NCBI RefSeq assembly: GCF_032854445.1
Contig: NC_088296.1
Span: 10,888,706 to 10,952,705, forward strand
From: Liolophura sinensis
Lineage: Eukaryota; Mollusca; Polyplacophora; Chitonida; Chitonidae
DNA length: 64,000 nucleotides
Direction: 5' to 3'
This document shows, one piece after another, positions 22,384-34,948 of this stretch; positions within the stretch are counted from its first letter, which is position 1; each line of letters opens with the position of its first letter. Position numbers and translations under genes: made by a program. Under the pieces are notes generated by a model. It saw only the letters and a list, made by a program, of their open reading frames with translations, ran no database searches and had not been told where the DNA came from.

Positions 22384-24261
22384 TGTCTTACGAATATTTA
22401 TCCTTATTCAAGTTAAATTTTCTGGGGAGGAGAAAATATGCCAGACACTGAATACATCGATGTCTCTACAATGTGAATGGTGAATCTTGTAATTTTAACT
22501 CAAGGTGGTTTTCTTGTTTCCGGTTCCTGTCACAACATGAAGTCTGTGGGAAAAAAAATGCAACAACATAACGTGACAAAAATAGCCGCATCTTCGGATA
22601 AACTTAAAATGATGTTTTGGGCAGAACAATTATTCATTTCAGTCATGTTTTGGTATATTTGTAACATTAATTATAGCCTGCAAATTTTCTCTTGAAAACG
22701 CCATTCCGTTCGGCATATACAGACCAAAATAGGTCGCCATTCTCCTTGTCTTAGGCATAGAACGTACTACTTTGCAAAGACTGCCTTGGTTTAATATTAT
22801 TGTTCATAACCTGCGTGTAATGTTTGTCCCTGTCTATGACTAATAGGCAAACACTGAGATTAATACAGTAAGCAATTTCTTAAATTTAAGGTATAAATAG
22901 CCTTGAGTATGTGCAAGTATTTTTTTACACGCGTTCTTTAAGAAAACTCCATCATTAAAGTGAAAGGTACCGATATGTCTTCAATCTAAATGTCTGAATG
23001 TATAAATATAAATTATTTATAAATTATTTAATTTTAATCAAATTAATCAAAATCTAAATTCGTAAAGTGAAAGGAAGCTATGCTGTTAAGTAACAATCTT
23101 TAGATGAACAGCTGAAAACTATGTGCAAAATACTTTCCTTTATATTTTGTTTTTGGGAGGGAATGGGGGATTTCAAAGGAGATAAATGCATTGAAATGTT
23201 TAATTTCTGTACGGTTGGCTTTATGCATGGCATACCAGGTGTTTAGGTAGTGTTTAGGGAGTCAAAGAGCGTTTTTCTCATTCTAAAACAGCTTATATTA
23301 TTGAAATAGCCAGTATTTCCCCTTCTCATTATAGCGAACATTTGACAGCGTAATTCAGTGCAAAAAGACCTAACAAAATAAGTATACCTAATTCATTGAC
23401 AGTTTTGGCTGGTCTTTCTTCTGATGCCCAGTTGTGCTTTTTTTTTCACAGTCCTTTTGTTTATTTTAAAGTTGCACTGCTATATTAGGTAAATTCAACA
23501 CATAAACTCCTCCGTAAATAAGAGAAATTCCCACACGCAAACTCTCCCAATATATTCTGGCCGAGTCTTACAGCATCCGACTGAAGTAAGTAGGACTTAC
23601 CCGCAGTAAAGTGTTTTAGACGTTTCAAGAAAATCTGTACAATGACAATGCAATTATAGACGCCACAAGGGAGCGTTTATCAGATTTTGGGAGTTCTGTT
23701 GACAGTTTAGCTATTGGATACCGGGAAACAGTTCCGATTTCCATTGTGGTAGTTGTCCAGTAATGCCGGTTAGCTTGAACAGAGGTTACGTTAATTCACA
23801 GTTGCATAATATATTAAACCGTTGCGTGATTGTTTTTTGACACATCTGTCCGATATATCAGTGAGGTATCGCTTGCAAACCAAGCCTTGCTTTTTTAGAG
23901 GCGAGAGCCGCTATAAGTGATAAAAATGATTTGCATTGAAATTGATATCGGTAAACAGAGTGCCCTTTCGCATTCCTCCTTGAGTACTTGCCAGACTGGC
24001 AAAATATAAAAAATAAGACGAACAGTATCATTAAGAGCCTTAGCGAAGACTGATCTTGGATCGCACATAAAATCAATAGAGCAATGGCGCGCACATATAG
24101 TGGTGATCTTACCAAATAATCGCTTGCAACGTTATATTTTGTGAATAGCACTCACTTTGAGAAAAATGGCATTAAATATACACTTTCGCATTCTCACATA
24201 GAATCTACATGTGTGTCCTGCACTGCCAAGCCGTCTTAAAGCCACAGAAAATCCATCAGGA
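22384..24261. other. No supported gene
   Basis: AT-rich sequence. The frames at 22477-22695 (+) and 23858-24151 (-) lack splice or start context. Confidence 0.4.
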
Positions 24262-24342
24262 ATGAGATTCGAACCGGCTACCTCACTGTTGCAACACCTC
24301 CTGCTTGAAAATGCGATGGTCTAAAAGGCTTGCCGAGCACAG
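24262..24342 (-). repeat. tRNA-like segment with long variable arm
   Basis: On the minus strand, TGCTCGGCAAGCCTTTTAG (A-box-like) is followed about 40 bases later by GCCGGTTCGAATCTC, an excellent B-box. The acceptor stem is not evident and the anticodon arm is irregular. A decayed class II tRNA or an unrelated SINE head is likely. It lies just before another SINE. Confidence 0.4.
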
Positions 24343-24370
24343 AGCTATACAAATTCCCAAAATTCTATTA

Positions 24371-24515
24371 TTTATTTATTTATTTGATTGTTGTTTTACG
24401 CCGTACTCAAGAATATTTCACGGTGGCCAGCATTACGGTGGGAGGAAACCGGGCACAGCCCGGCGGAAACCCACGACCATCCGCAGGTTGCTGATGGACC
24501 TTCCCTCTTACGACA
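24371..24515 (-). mobile_element. Core-SINE family A, 5'-truncated, 12-bp target duplication
   Basis: TTATTTATTTATTTGATTG starts the plus-strand view (the element's tail), followed by the core as far as GGTTGCTGATGGACC. The head is missing, and the CTTATACGACGG block is deleted. AAAATTCTATTA occurs at 24359-24370 and 24516-24527, a perfect 12-bp duplication. This shows the copy inserted already truncated. Confidence 0.92.
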
Positions 24516-24527
24516 AAAATTCTATTA

Positions 24528-26661
24528 ATAATATAAGGTATGTGTTTGATCGCGACTCCCAACAAACCGTATGGTTAGCAAGCACAGGTCTTTTAAATGA
24601 GGCTATATACGGGTTCTATTTTCCAGGGATAAAACTGAGAAACCTTTAACATTTCCCATCTGTCTTTCTTGATAATACAGTACAAATTACCAACGAGGCA
24701 TAAAACCCGCTTAGACTCGTACTGTGGATTAAGTTACTCATATACACTTTCGTGCGCTAAGAAAGAGAGCTAATGTCTTAACGGCTCAGATGTTAGGCTG
24801 ATAAAACATGGAGTACATATACAGATGTCACCAGCTGTGTGTTGAACATAACGAGGCAGAATTTACTCTTCGTAAGATAAGACAGCCGCTCAAAAACCAG
24901 GTTGCGGGCGAAAAAGCATTTGCCCAGATTCTCGGCCCCTTTTGGATAATACCGTTACAACCAGCTGTGAAAACTCAGGGTGGATCTTCAAAGTTAACGC
25001 CCTGGAAATTATACCGTTAAAACGCAGAGGTCTAACATGTATATTGCATAAACCACATGCCCGATATTATCTTTAAGGGGCCTTTAAATTCTCATGTTTG
25101 TCTACGTGTGTTTTAGTAAGAACGACAGATGGTTTATATATGGCAGTCGAATTTCAAGATACTCTCAAGACAAGGGATCAAAAAAAACGTCAGGAAAATG
25201 ATTTTTCAGGTGGTACAATTATCTTATTTTTTTCAAATCCGAAACACGCGTCTCATATTTCTCTTGAATTTTTTGTAAAAGAACGACGTGGTGTTCTTCA
25301 AACCTGATCTGGAAAAAGGGAGTTGCCAAATGGATAAAATGCATACCTATCAATACTTACGACACATATGGCGTGAGTTCAATTCCCGATCTTGGTCAGG
25401 AACTTTTGTACATTCTTCCGTTCGCATTATCCATGGGGTCTCGGTGATAATAAGCGCTCCTCCAATATGGCGTACATATATCTACGTCACACGTGGGTAA
25501 ATTCGTCAATGATTTGCCAAAGGTCGGTGGTTTACTGCCCTTATAAATCTGACCATCTTCGTGCAAGTGAAAAATTTTGGGCCTTGGCGTAGAATGAACG
25601 AATGATCATGGCTTAACGAAACATCGGCATTGTTTCAGACATTTCGTGATGACAACAAGATTAAACCGAGAATGTATTTAATACATCCGTATGTAGTTGA
25701 TATGGAGTGCATTTAAGGTGAAATAAAATAGACGTACATGTTTAAAACCAGTTAAAGAAACTAAACCTTTAAAACTATAATATACACCTGTTTTTATCTC
25801 CATCGCTAAATCCGATCTCTGGCTAAATCACATTAATACGAATGAGTTTACCACGAATTTTAAAATATGGGTTCTTTTTTGTATATGTCTGAGTTAAATC
25901 AGGCTTCGGCAAACAGGCGTCGAGGCCGTTTAATGGCCATCCCCTTTCAACACTGAGATTTAATACACGTAATCCTGCTTGCTCTGTCTCAGATCCGGGT
26001 TTATTTATTTTGTTTTAAAGTTTATTTTTATTGATTATCGTTAATTTGGATCATTAACATGTTCTTGCAGCTTACATGCTCTTCTCCCTACAGAGAATAT
26101 GTAGAAATGTTTGATATGTCGGGTTACAAAGTATTTTATAGGCGTAAAACAAGTAGCATTAACATCAGGCCTAATTTAGGCTAATGTTATTATGCGAAGC
26201 GAGATATACCTTGCACTTTTCATGCACACGTTATGGAGAGAGGACATTCACCTAACATTTAATTCCTCTCCATACTGACAATTCACGTATAAGTGTAGTT
26301 GTATCTAATATCATAAAATTGGTAGAATTCAAAGACTGAATGGCAGAGATTTTGCCCGTTATTAACAGGAACGCTAACGGACGTTTTATATATATTCCAT
26401 TAAAATACTGATTATTCTGCTAACTGTGATGATATTTGGCCTGTTCTAATTATTACAATAGTGTTAGTGATTGGAAAGGTGATATCGATTAAATGCGAGC
26501 AATTCACAGTACATCAGCATACCAATCGACATAGGCCAACAATTAGGGTAGGAATTTCTAAAGCAACCATTAGAACAATTATCATCAAAGAATATCCGCC
26601 TTTTCGGTGTCCTCTAAAAGTTACGCGGTTATCTTTCCTTGATATCACCGAACTTCGTTTA
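24528..26661. other. No supported gene
   Basis: Short overlapping frames near 24808-25592 carry no splice support. No repeat recognised. Confidence 0.4.
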
Positions 26662-26670
26662 ATTCTCGGC

Positions 26671-26798
26671 AACCTGCGCATGGTCGTGTGTTTCCCCAGG
26701 GCTCTGCTCGGTTTCTTCCCACCATAATGCTGGCCGCCGTCGTATAAGTGAAATATTCTTCAGTACGGCGTAAAACACCAAGCAAATAAATAAATTTG
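26671..26798 (+). mobile_element. Core-SINE family A, 5'-truncated, 9-bp target duplication
   Basis: Plus orientation from AACCTGCGCATGGTCGTG to the AAATAAATAAATTT tail. ATTCTCGGC is repeated at 26662-26670 and 26799-26807. Head absent. Confidence 0.88.
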
Positions 26799-26807
26799 AT
26801 TCTCGGC

Positions 26808-28068
26808 TCTGTATATGTCGCGTGTATCCATCCTAGGGTTAACCATTGCTTTGGGAACAGTTTTGCGATCGTTGTCTGAAGAGGACGGGTGGAGCAGGAA
26901 AGTTCAGGGTTCACACCAGATTTGTTTCAAACTGACTGTCTCTAGGGCGTCACCTAAACCTGGCTCAGGGGAGAAATGTTTAAGCTGCAAAATGACACAC
27001 GGAGTCAACGCCCGCCATTCTCACTAAGAGCGGCAATTTGCGCCTAATTGCTAATGCGACCTTGGTATGTACACGGGTGGGCAAAAATTAAGTCTGTGTT
27101 CAATAGCGTCTACTGTTGAGGCATGATTTTCGATTAGCTGTAGTAACTCAGGAGACATTGGTATGATGCGAAGGCATGTGTTTCTAAAACATCAGATTAA
27201 AAACACCGGGAGTCCGGTTTTCATTCTTTTCTCTGATTACACTTTTCAGTTCTGCCGCTGGTTCCGACTTTTCGTTTGATTGACAGGTGCAGGCGATTTC
27301 CTTCAAATTACCATGTCACCTGCGCAGAGAATGTTATCCACGCCTCGCGGGTGGTACACATCACGTGTCATAAATCTCCTCGCAGGTCCAATTTACTTGT
27401 CAAAACACCCTCAGTGAAGGCTGGAGCAGCTGTGGTTGGTCAAAACCATGTTCCGCGAAGCCAAATTAGCTACAAGCATGAATAAACAACGCTTCGCGGA
27501 CAGTTCCTGGTAAGGGACAGGTGCAATTAACCTATTATCTGAAAACACATTTTTTCCTTCCCTTGAGCACTTTGCGTCTCCTTCGTAGACTCCCCAGAGG
27601 CTCGTGGACGTGTGATCGAATGGAGACTGAAAACTACGACACCGAACTTGGTGCCGCGATTTTAAAACCCAGACCATCTACAAAACGGGTCATCCTCAGC
27701 TTTTAAGTTCAAGCGCTCCCAAAGAGAATATACAGATGTTTTGAGGAGTGTGTGTTTCTCACTGTGTCACTGGTATCGCTGTGAATTAAGCGGCCTCACT
27801 TCCATATCCCTTCACGGTGGGGACGTCAGCCACACCTCTGGCGAATTCCACCTTTTGTTCTTAATCCCATACATGTAATATACAGTTAGGTATACATTTA
27901 CAACCTACATACCTTTTGTTTTTGTTTTTATATTATTTTTGTTAATTGGTAGCATTTTGCTAAAGCCATAGTAATATACACATGTCCCATCAATGCGAAT
28001 AGACCACCTCAGTTTTGCAAACAACTGGCAAACATTTTTCCAAATGTGACTTGCACGCAATGGCCAAA
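26808..28068. other. No supported gene
   Basis: Frames at 26815-27027 (+), 27276-27485 (+) and 27411-27677 (-) have no convincing exon signals. A ~35-base interval at 27256-27290, between CTTTTCAG and GACAG|GTGCAG, is too short to call. Confidence 0.4.
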
Positions 28069-28305
28069 GTGCGTCTCACCAATACCGTCGCTCTGAGCTC
28101 AAATCCAGCTCATGCTGGCTTCCTGCCTGGCTGTAAGTGGGAAGGTCAGACGGCAACGTGCGGATGGTCGTGGGTTTACCCCGGATTCTGCCCGGTTTAC
28201 TCCCACCATAATGCTGCTCGCCGTCCTAAGAGTAAAATATACTTGAGTACGGAGTAAAACACCAATGAATAAATAAATAAACAAATGAATAAATAAATAA
28301 ATATC
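28069..28305 (+). mobile_element. Core-SINE family A, head partly truncated
   Basis: Begins within the tRNA-like head (GTGCGTCTCACCAATACCG), retains the B-box region (GAGCTCAAATCC), CATGCTGGCTTCCTG and the full core. It ends in a duplicated AATAAATAAATA tail with an ACAAATG interruption. Confidence 0.88.
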
Positions 28306-29405
28306 ACTTACATATTGGTATGTCTCATTATTGGGAAAAGGCCTCGTGTACTGTCGGTCAGATCAGCACTGCCGACCGCCTCTTGTTGCATGATTTAAAT
28401 TGAGAGGGGCCCTTTTTTTATAATGTGGGGGTTAAACTTACACCGGCGGTGTAATGATGGTTGTATTCTGAACATCATCTTAAGTCTTTGATCAATTTGA
28501 GTACCGGTGCCATGTATGAATACCTGCGCCTGCGCAGTTATAGGTAAACATGTGCGCTTATAAATAGTTCAGTCTGTAACAAAGCCACCATTCTTCGCGG
28601 GAGAAACCTATATTCAGATCGAATTCTGCTGACTTATTGATCACAGTGGTTTCCAATATCAGACCTTTAACGTCAGGGCAAGTAAAAAATAGAACAGGCC
28701 AGAGGCGATAGCCTCATCTGCGCCATTAAAAAATAGGGAAAGTAGTGATAGAAAACAAATGCGTAAAATATTTATAAGGAAACACTAAGAAACAGCATTA
28801 AAATTTAAAATTGGCAATTTAAAAAATAACGAAGAATTCAAGTTATTTTTTTAAGAAACACTATATGGACTCAGTGGGAGTCTTGTGTCAAACGAGAAAG
28901 GTTACTTTAAGAAAATTCAGCAAGGAACACACTGCACTGTTCGACACAGCAATCTACTGTTAGGTACTCGGGGAGACCTTATAGGTTACTAGGGTCCATA
29001 TTTCTTGACGTCGTGTATCAGTCGTGCTATTAGGGTCGTCCTCGACACATTTGCCTGTCAAGTTCTGACAAGTGCCACCACAGGGCCCATTTCAAAAAAA
29101 CTTTCTAAATCCATTTTTGGAACCTTTCTCGCAAATAACGTACCCTTATTAACCTTGTCAACGTGTTTTACTAAATAGTTATGTGAAATACTAAATTTTT
29201 AATACTCAAAATACATTTACGAAGTTTTGTGAATGTGGCACGAAATTCGAACGCTGATTCGTTGGTGATTGCCAGGTTCGTCGTAAAGGGAGGGGGGGGG
29301 GGGGTGAATTGCCCAGGGTACCAAATGTCATTTCACTTAGACATTTAGGCCCTATCGTTTGACTACAAAATTATAGAGGACAATGTTAAATCCCAGTGGA
29401 ATAAA
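28306..29405. other. No supported gene; poly-G tract
   Basis: No gene or repeat family recognised. A run of about 13 Gs lies at 29292-29304, followed by GGGTGAATTG-type sequence. Confidence 0.5.
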
Positions 29406-30308
29406 TAAAATACTTAAAGTATTGAATATATATAAGTAGTTTCCAGGTTTTGCTTTAATGAAAATCAGCAATTGGATGTCAGGAAGTCACCAAGTATAAA
29501 TGCTCTCAACTTTTTTTGGAACGCAAGTGCAGAGTAACAAGTTCTGAAGTGTCAAATGCATGCGGCTTCAAACGCACAGGATAGCACGGTTGGTAGAGCG
29601 TCCGCTTCGGGACCGGTAGATCCAGGATCAGTCCTTGATCGAGTCACACCTAAGACTTTAAAAGAGGAAGTTGTAACTTCCTCGCTTGGCGTTCAGCATG
29701 AATGGGGATAATGCAACGACTGGTTGACCCGTGTCAGTATAATGGCTCGGGCGGGGCAGCTTACTTGCCTTCGGTAAGTCGTCTCAGTGAAGCAGCACTA
29801 AATAAAAGAGCGGTGGAAATCTGTCCTGCAACAAGGAGGCATATTACACGTACATACACCCTAATGATTCCTTCGTCGTCATATGACTGAAAAATTGTTG
29901 AGTACGACGTTAAACCCCAAGCACTCACTCACTCACATCAAACGCACAGCGTTAGACGTCATGCAGTTTCCTTTGAGCAGCCAGACTATGCTACAACGAA
30001 ATATTGACTGTAGTGAACATACATGTGATTTCTCCTTACTTGCTATCTGTTGTCACACGTAAGTCATCGCATTGTTCTTGCCGCTATAATATAAACACAC
30101 ATCTATTTATAACATGTCTACATTAAAGCAAAACAGCGGTAAGATATGGTACTTGTGACATTACTAATTCCAGGACGTGATGAAATGTACACTAAAATAC
30201 TCCAACCACCGTGGTCATCATTTAATGGAATTATTGATGATAGTGGCTATAAATGCCGACCATTTTCCTATGTATCACGCGGTTGCCGAAACGCGGTTGC
30301 CGAAACTA
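29406..30308. repeat. R530 dispersed repeat, copy 2, split by a SINE
   Basis: The same sequence as 10621-11148 in the same orientation, with about 16 scattered differences by eye. A family B SINE (29580-29937) and a duplicated 12-bp site interrupt it; removing them leaves about 533 bp. It ends with the doubled GCGGTTGCCGAAAC motif directly at a microsatellite, as in copy 1. The flanks outside the repeat are unrelated to those of copy 1. Confidence 0.92.
29580..29937 (+). mobile_element. SINE family B inserted in R530, with perfect 12-bp target duplication
   Basis: TCAAACGCACAG at 29568-29579 is repeated at 29938-29949, while R530 copy 1 has it once. This fixes the element as 358 bp from GATAGCACGGTTGGTAGAGC to the ACTCACTCACTCACA tail. 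The tRNA-like head has an A-box (TAGCACGGTTGGTAGAGCG). The B-box region (GATCAGTCCTTGATCGAGTC) carries an extra mutation, and the CCCC before GATAGCAC is missing relative to other copies. Body and 3' end match the copy at 3481. Confidence 0.96.
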
Positions 30309-30522
<214 letters not shown>

Positions 30523-30539
30523 AAATGGATACTATGGTG

Positions 30540-30683
30540 CGGTGTATTTTTGATAATGTAACAGACAAGAGATTACAGGGCAAAGGAAATATATATACTT
30601 GACCATGGAGATTATATGGTGATTTGCATTTTGATAATGTAACAGACAACAGAATTACAGGGTAAAGGAAATATATATACTGC
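30540..30683. repeat. 81-bp imperfect tandem duplication
   Basis: TTTTGATAATGTAACAGACA...ATTACAGGG(C/T)AAAGGAAATATATATACT occurs twice, 81 bp apart, just after the compound microsatellite. Confidence 0.8.
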
Positions 30684-31660
30684 CACTTTGAAACGTAGCC
30701 TTGGATGGACTCGAATTCTTCCAGAATATCGACCCTGACAACCCAGTCCCGTAACAGCTTATTGTGTCTTAAGTTAGCACGTCAGTCGCTGTGGGCACTT
30801 GGAAACACTAGGGCACACGGGTTCTTATCTCTGGCAGCCTGTCGAGCATTCGCGCCGTAGTCTTCACCAAATCTCTGCCGCCTTGTCTCAGATAAGGGTG
30901 CTTTCTTGTCACTTCCATGGACTCTTTTTTAACATCCCTTCTTAACACTCAGTGTACACCATCTTCATATAGGGCGTCTTCTGCTCGATGACAATTCCGG
31001 AAAAGCTCTTTAGACCTACGATAACAGGACTTGTCAAATAAATTTCGCTCCCAAGAAACAGAGAAACGAGATTTCACGCGGTTACCAAGAAATACTTTAG
31101 TTCTGGTAAACATGCGGGAAAAGCCGCTAAAGGTCTACTTGTCTACAGACGTTATAGTTCAAAACCAGCAGAGACCCATAGACCTGTTGGGATGCAGCTT
31201 TGAATCTGGTTGAATCTTTTCCTAAAAAAAACCCCAAAACAAAGAATTGCTGGCATTTGTATTTTACGGACTTTGATGTAAGCTTAGAATGTGCAGGATA
31301 TCAAATTAACATGCTTTTGCAGTAATTAACATTGAAATTGGAAATGATGTATATTAACAAAGTTGATATATTAAGTACTGGTAAGTTATTTTTACGGAAT
31401 AGTCCTGTCTCCCCACTGTAAATAATGACTAATGTCTTTAGAGACGATAATGTACGAGTTTCCACTGTTGCATCCTCACTTCTTTTGTGTTGCATTGCGT
31501 GATTGATCGATTCTGAAAACTTTTACTGTGCCAATGAAAAAGCCTTTCCACCTCTTATTTGTGTTTGTAATGTGCAAACCCTCATTCCCTCGTTATAGGC
31601 GCTTGTTAAACAACACTCTTTCCACGTTTTTGATGTTATTGTGGAGGATTACGTCGTTTT
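30684..31660. other. No supported gene; possible decayed coding fragment on minus strand
   Basis: On the minus strand about 31020-30800 contains protein-like pieces in different frames (GLKSFSGIVIEQKTPYMKMV, then a frame containing RKHPYLRQGGRDLV). Stops separate them, which could mean a broken gene or transposon remnant. The evidence is too thin to name it. Confidence 0.25.
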
Positions 31661-31669
31661 GTTCGTGAC

Positions 31670-31872
31670 ATATGCTTTTCAAGAAATAAACCTTTCCGTT
31701 TTTTTACATGCGCATGTTTTTTGACGGAATCAGCCTTTCCGGTTTTTTTTTTTGTGCGTGTTTCACACGGAATAAGACGTTTCGTTTTTCTTACATGAGC
31801 ATGTTTCTTACGGAATAAGCCTTTTTAGTCATTTTTATGTGTTTTTCTTACGGATTAAGTCTTTTTACTTAT
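31670..31872. repeat. Degenerate T-rich tandem repeat, about 5 units of 40-50 bp
   Basis: The motif ACGGAATAAGCCTTTCCG, then poly-T, then ACATGCGCATGTTTCTT recurs with unit-length variation. The phrase (T/A)CGGA(A/T)TAAG appears repeatedly. Confidence 0.7.
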
Positions 31873-33283
31873 TACTTGAACACATGAAAACGAAACCTTA
31901 GAGAGAAGAAAAGCATCTCCGCTTTTAAAAACGCTTGTTCCACTAAATGCATCAGAGCATGATGAAAAGTACAGAAGACCTCTAGGAATGTCGCAAAATT
32001 TCACCACTATTCCCAGGAGACATTTTCCTTTACGATAACAAACGTCAGGCAGGCCGCACAATTGGCAACTGTAAACGGGGATAAAGCAAATACCATTCAC
32101 AGCGTGATTGAGATCAATGTCTTCATTATTCTATCAATAACACGACAGATTTTCCCTGGCATGATCAATACCACGATTCGCCGTGTTGAATTTAAATTCC
32201 TGGTTGTTTATCGATCTTATAGGCTTTGTTTCACGTTGGAAAGAGGGCGAAGCCGGGAAACAGTGGTTGCATACCTTTGGTATTGATCTGCACGGGAGAT
32301 GCTGGGTATTCTGTCACGTCCTGACCCTGTCATCACACTACTGCTCAAAACGGTTCTGTGACGACTGGAACATCAATAGATCAGGGTTGACTTATGTCTA
32401 CATAATGCATGCTGCCATTTATGTGGACTCATATACACATTATAAAAGCTGACTGCATTATATCATCGTTGGCTTCAAATCATCTTTCTGTATATCAGGG
32501 CCTGTTTGTCACATAAGAGTTTTCGACAGTTCTGATAGGATATTTGTCGGTTGATAAAAACGTTCAATTCTTCAATAATTTGAAATCTCGTCGTGTAGCA
32601 CGACTTTTCAGGACATCACTACGACAGTCCAAACAGCAAATTCATATATTATCATAAAGACCAACAAAGACAGAGAAAATAACGACTGATGCAATAAACA
32701 TTGATAGAGCACTTATGTAAACAAATCCCAGTGAGTGATGTGACCTATAATATTTTAAGATTTGGAGTGCCTTATTTACCTACTCAAAAAAATCGCTTCA
32801 TCAAATCATTTATATGATCGGATACAATCTAACGATTCTTCGACATCCTCTGCCTTTAGTCCTGTTGGCGGAATGTGTACAATGTGTATCTGTCATGTCG
32901 TGAGCAAGCGCAAATTAATCCCGCACTCTGCCGATGTCGTCTGGCGTTCAGACCCCTCTTTTAGGCCTATTATTTTTAATAGAATATAGGATGTCAGCTG
33001 AAAAATATGGCCAACCCGTCGACAGACAGCCAGACAATTTACAAACCTGCTCGTTGTAGGTAAAATGACACGCACTTCGGATCATACAAAGGACGAAAAC
33101 TTATGTGAATCAGGAATCGGAATATAATGGCAGAGATAAATAACCAGACATGTACGTGTCATGTTGGCGAGTCACAAGGGAGATTGACGTATCGCCAAGG
33201 GTGTATCACCGGGAATGCCTTGATACAGATATGGTACTTGTTGCAACGTTCAGCACTAAGAAGTAAGAGTAAACAAACATGAC
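31873..33283. other. No supported gene
   Basis: No recognised repeat or exon with matching splice sites. Confidence 0.4.
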
Positions 33284-33455
33284 TGAATGGCCCAGTGTCA
33301 GTATAATGTGACTGTGTAGGGTGTCTTGTCTGGTGTCTTCGGCATGATACTTCAGTGGTCTCACCCTGCCATAGGACGACAAAGTATATGCTTGTGAACA
33401 CAAACCTTATGACGCATCGTCGTCATGTGACTGAAAATGTTTTAATGACGCCGAA
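33284..33455 (+). mobile_element. SINE-like element C
   Basis: Starts GGCCCAGTGTCAGTATAATG, then TGACTGTGTAGGGTGTCTTG and TCTTCGGCATGATACTTCAG. The 3' end (CATCGTCGTCATGTGACTG, then AAAATGTTTTAATGACG) is clearly related to the family B 3' end. No tRNA-like head is visible, so the copy is truncated or headless. It abuts the tandem array beginning at 33488. Confidence 0.65.
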
Positions 33456-33487
33456 AAACCGAGAGCACACATATGTTCAAGGTAACA

Positions 33488-34948
33488 TAGATGTATCACC
33501 AATGATGTATCTCACCAAGGCTGTACCAACAGGAAAGTATATCACCAGGGATGTATATCACCAGAGATTAACAATGATGTATCTCCCCAAGACTGTATCA
33601 CCAGGGATGTATGCCACCAAGGATGTAACTCCACGGATACATCACCAGATATATCAATGATGTATCTCTCCAAGGCTGTATCACCAGTGATGTATGCCAC
33701 CAGTTATGTAACTCCACAGATATATCACCAGAGATTAACAATGATGTATCTCTCCAAGGCTGTATCACCAGTGATGTATCTCTAAAAGGCTGTATCACCA
33801 GTGATGTATCTCCCCAAGGCTGTAACTCCACGGATATATCACCAGGGGTCACCAATAATGTATCTCCCCAAGGATGTACCAACAGGAAAGTATATCACCA
33901 GGGATGTAACTCCACGTATATATCAGAAGGGGTCACCAATAATGTATCTCTCCAAGGCTGTACCAACAGGAAAGTATATCACCAGGGATGTAACTCCACG
34001 GATATATCACCAGGGGTCACCAATAATGTATCTCTCCAAGGCTGTATCACCAGTGATGTATGCCACCAATTATGTAACTCCACGGATATATCACCAGAGA
34101 TTAACAATGATGTATCTCCCCAAGCCTGTATCACCAGTGATGTATCTCCCCAAGGCTGTAACTCCACGGATATATCACCAGGGGTCACTAATAATGTATC
34201 TCCTCAAGACTGTATCACCAGGGGTGTATGCCACCAAGGGTGTAACTCCACGGATAAATCACCAGAGATTAACAATGATGTATCTCCCCAAGGCTGTATC
34301 ACCAGGGATGTATGCCACCAGGGATGTAACTCCACGTATATATCACCAGTCGTCACCAATGATGTATCTCCCCAAGGCTGTATCACCAGGGATGTATGCC
34401 ACCAGGGATGTAACTCCACGTATATATCACCAGTCGTCACCAATGATTTATCTCATCAAGGCTGTATCAGTAGGGATATATGTCATCAAGGATGTGACTC
34501 CAGGGATATATCACTAGAGATTAACAATGATGTATCTCCCCAAGGCTGTATCACCAGGGATGTATGCCACTAGGGATGTAACTCCACGTATATATCACCA
34601 GTCGTCACCAATGATTTATCTCATCAAGGCTGTATCAGTAGGGATATATGTCATCAAGGATGTGACTCCAGGGATATATCACTAGAGATTAACAATGATG
34701 TATCTCCCCAAGGCTGTATCACCAGGGATGTATGCCACCAGGGATGTAACTCCACGTATATATCACCAGTCGTCACCAATGATTTATCTCATCAAGGCTG
34801 TATCAGTAGGGATATATGTCATCAAGGATGTGACTCCAGGGATATATCACCAGTCGTCACCAAGCATACATTTCACCAAACCTGTATCACCATGGATGTA
34901 CATCACCAGGGACGAAGCTTCAGGAATTTATCACCATGGATGTACAGA
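33488..34948. repeat. 84-bp minisatellite with 168-bp higher-order repeat
   Basis: Basic units of 84 bp are each built from about five 17-bp pieces (GATGTATCTCCCCAAGGCT, GTATCACCAGGGATGTATGC, GATGTAACTCCACGTATATA). In the distal part the pair is a 168-bp unit: GATTTATCTCATCAAGG occurs at 34445, 34613 and 34781. Frames reading through on both strands (plus 33801-34517, for example) follow from unit lengths divisible by three, and array edges lack gene signals. Confidence 0.93.

Noticed and set aside
30800-31020. Minus-strand protein-like fragments (GLKSFSGIVIEQKTPYMKMV and others)
   Set aside because: Fragments lie in different frames separated by stops; too short to show whether this is a decayed gene.
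33801-34517. 238-codon repetitive frame
   Set aside because: A by-product of the 84-bp array; related frames are open on the opposite strand.
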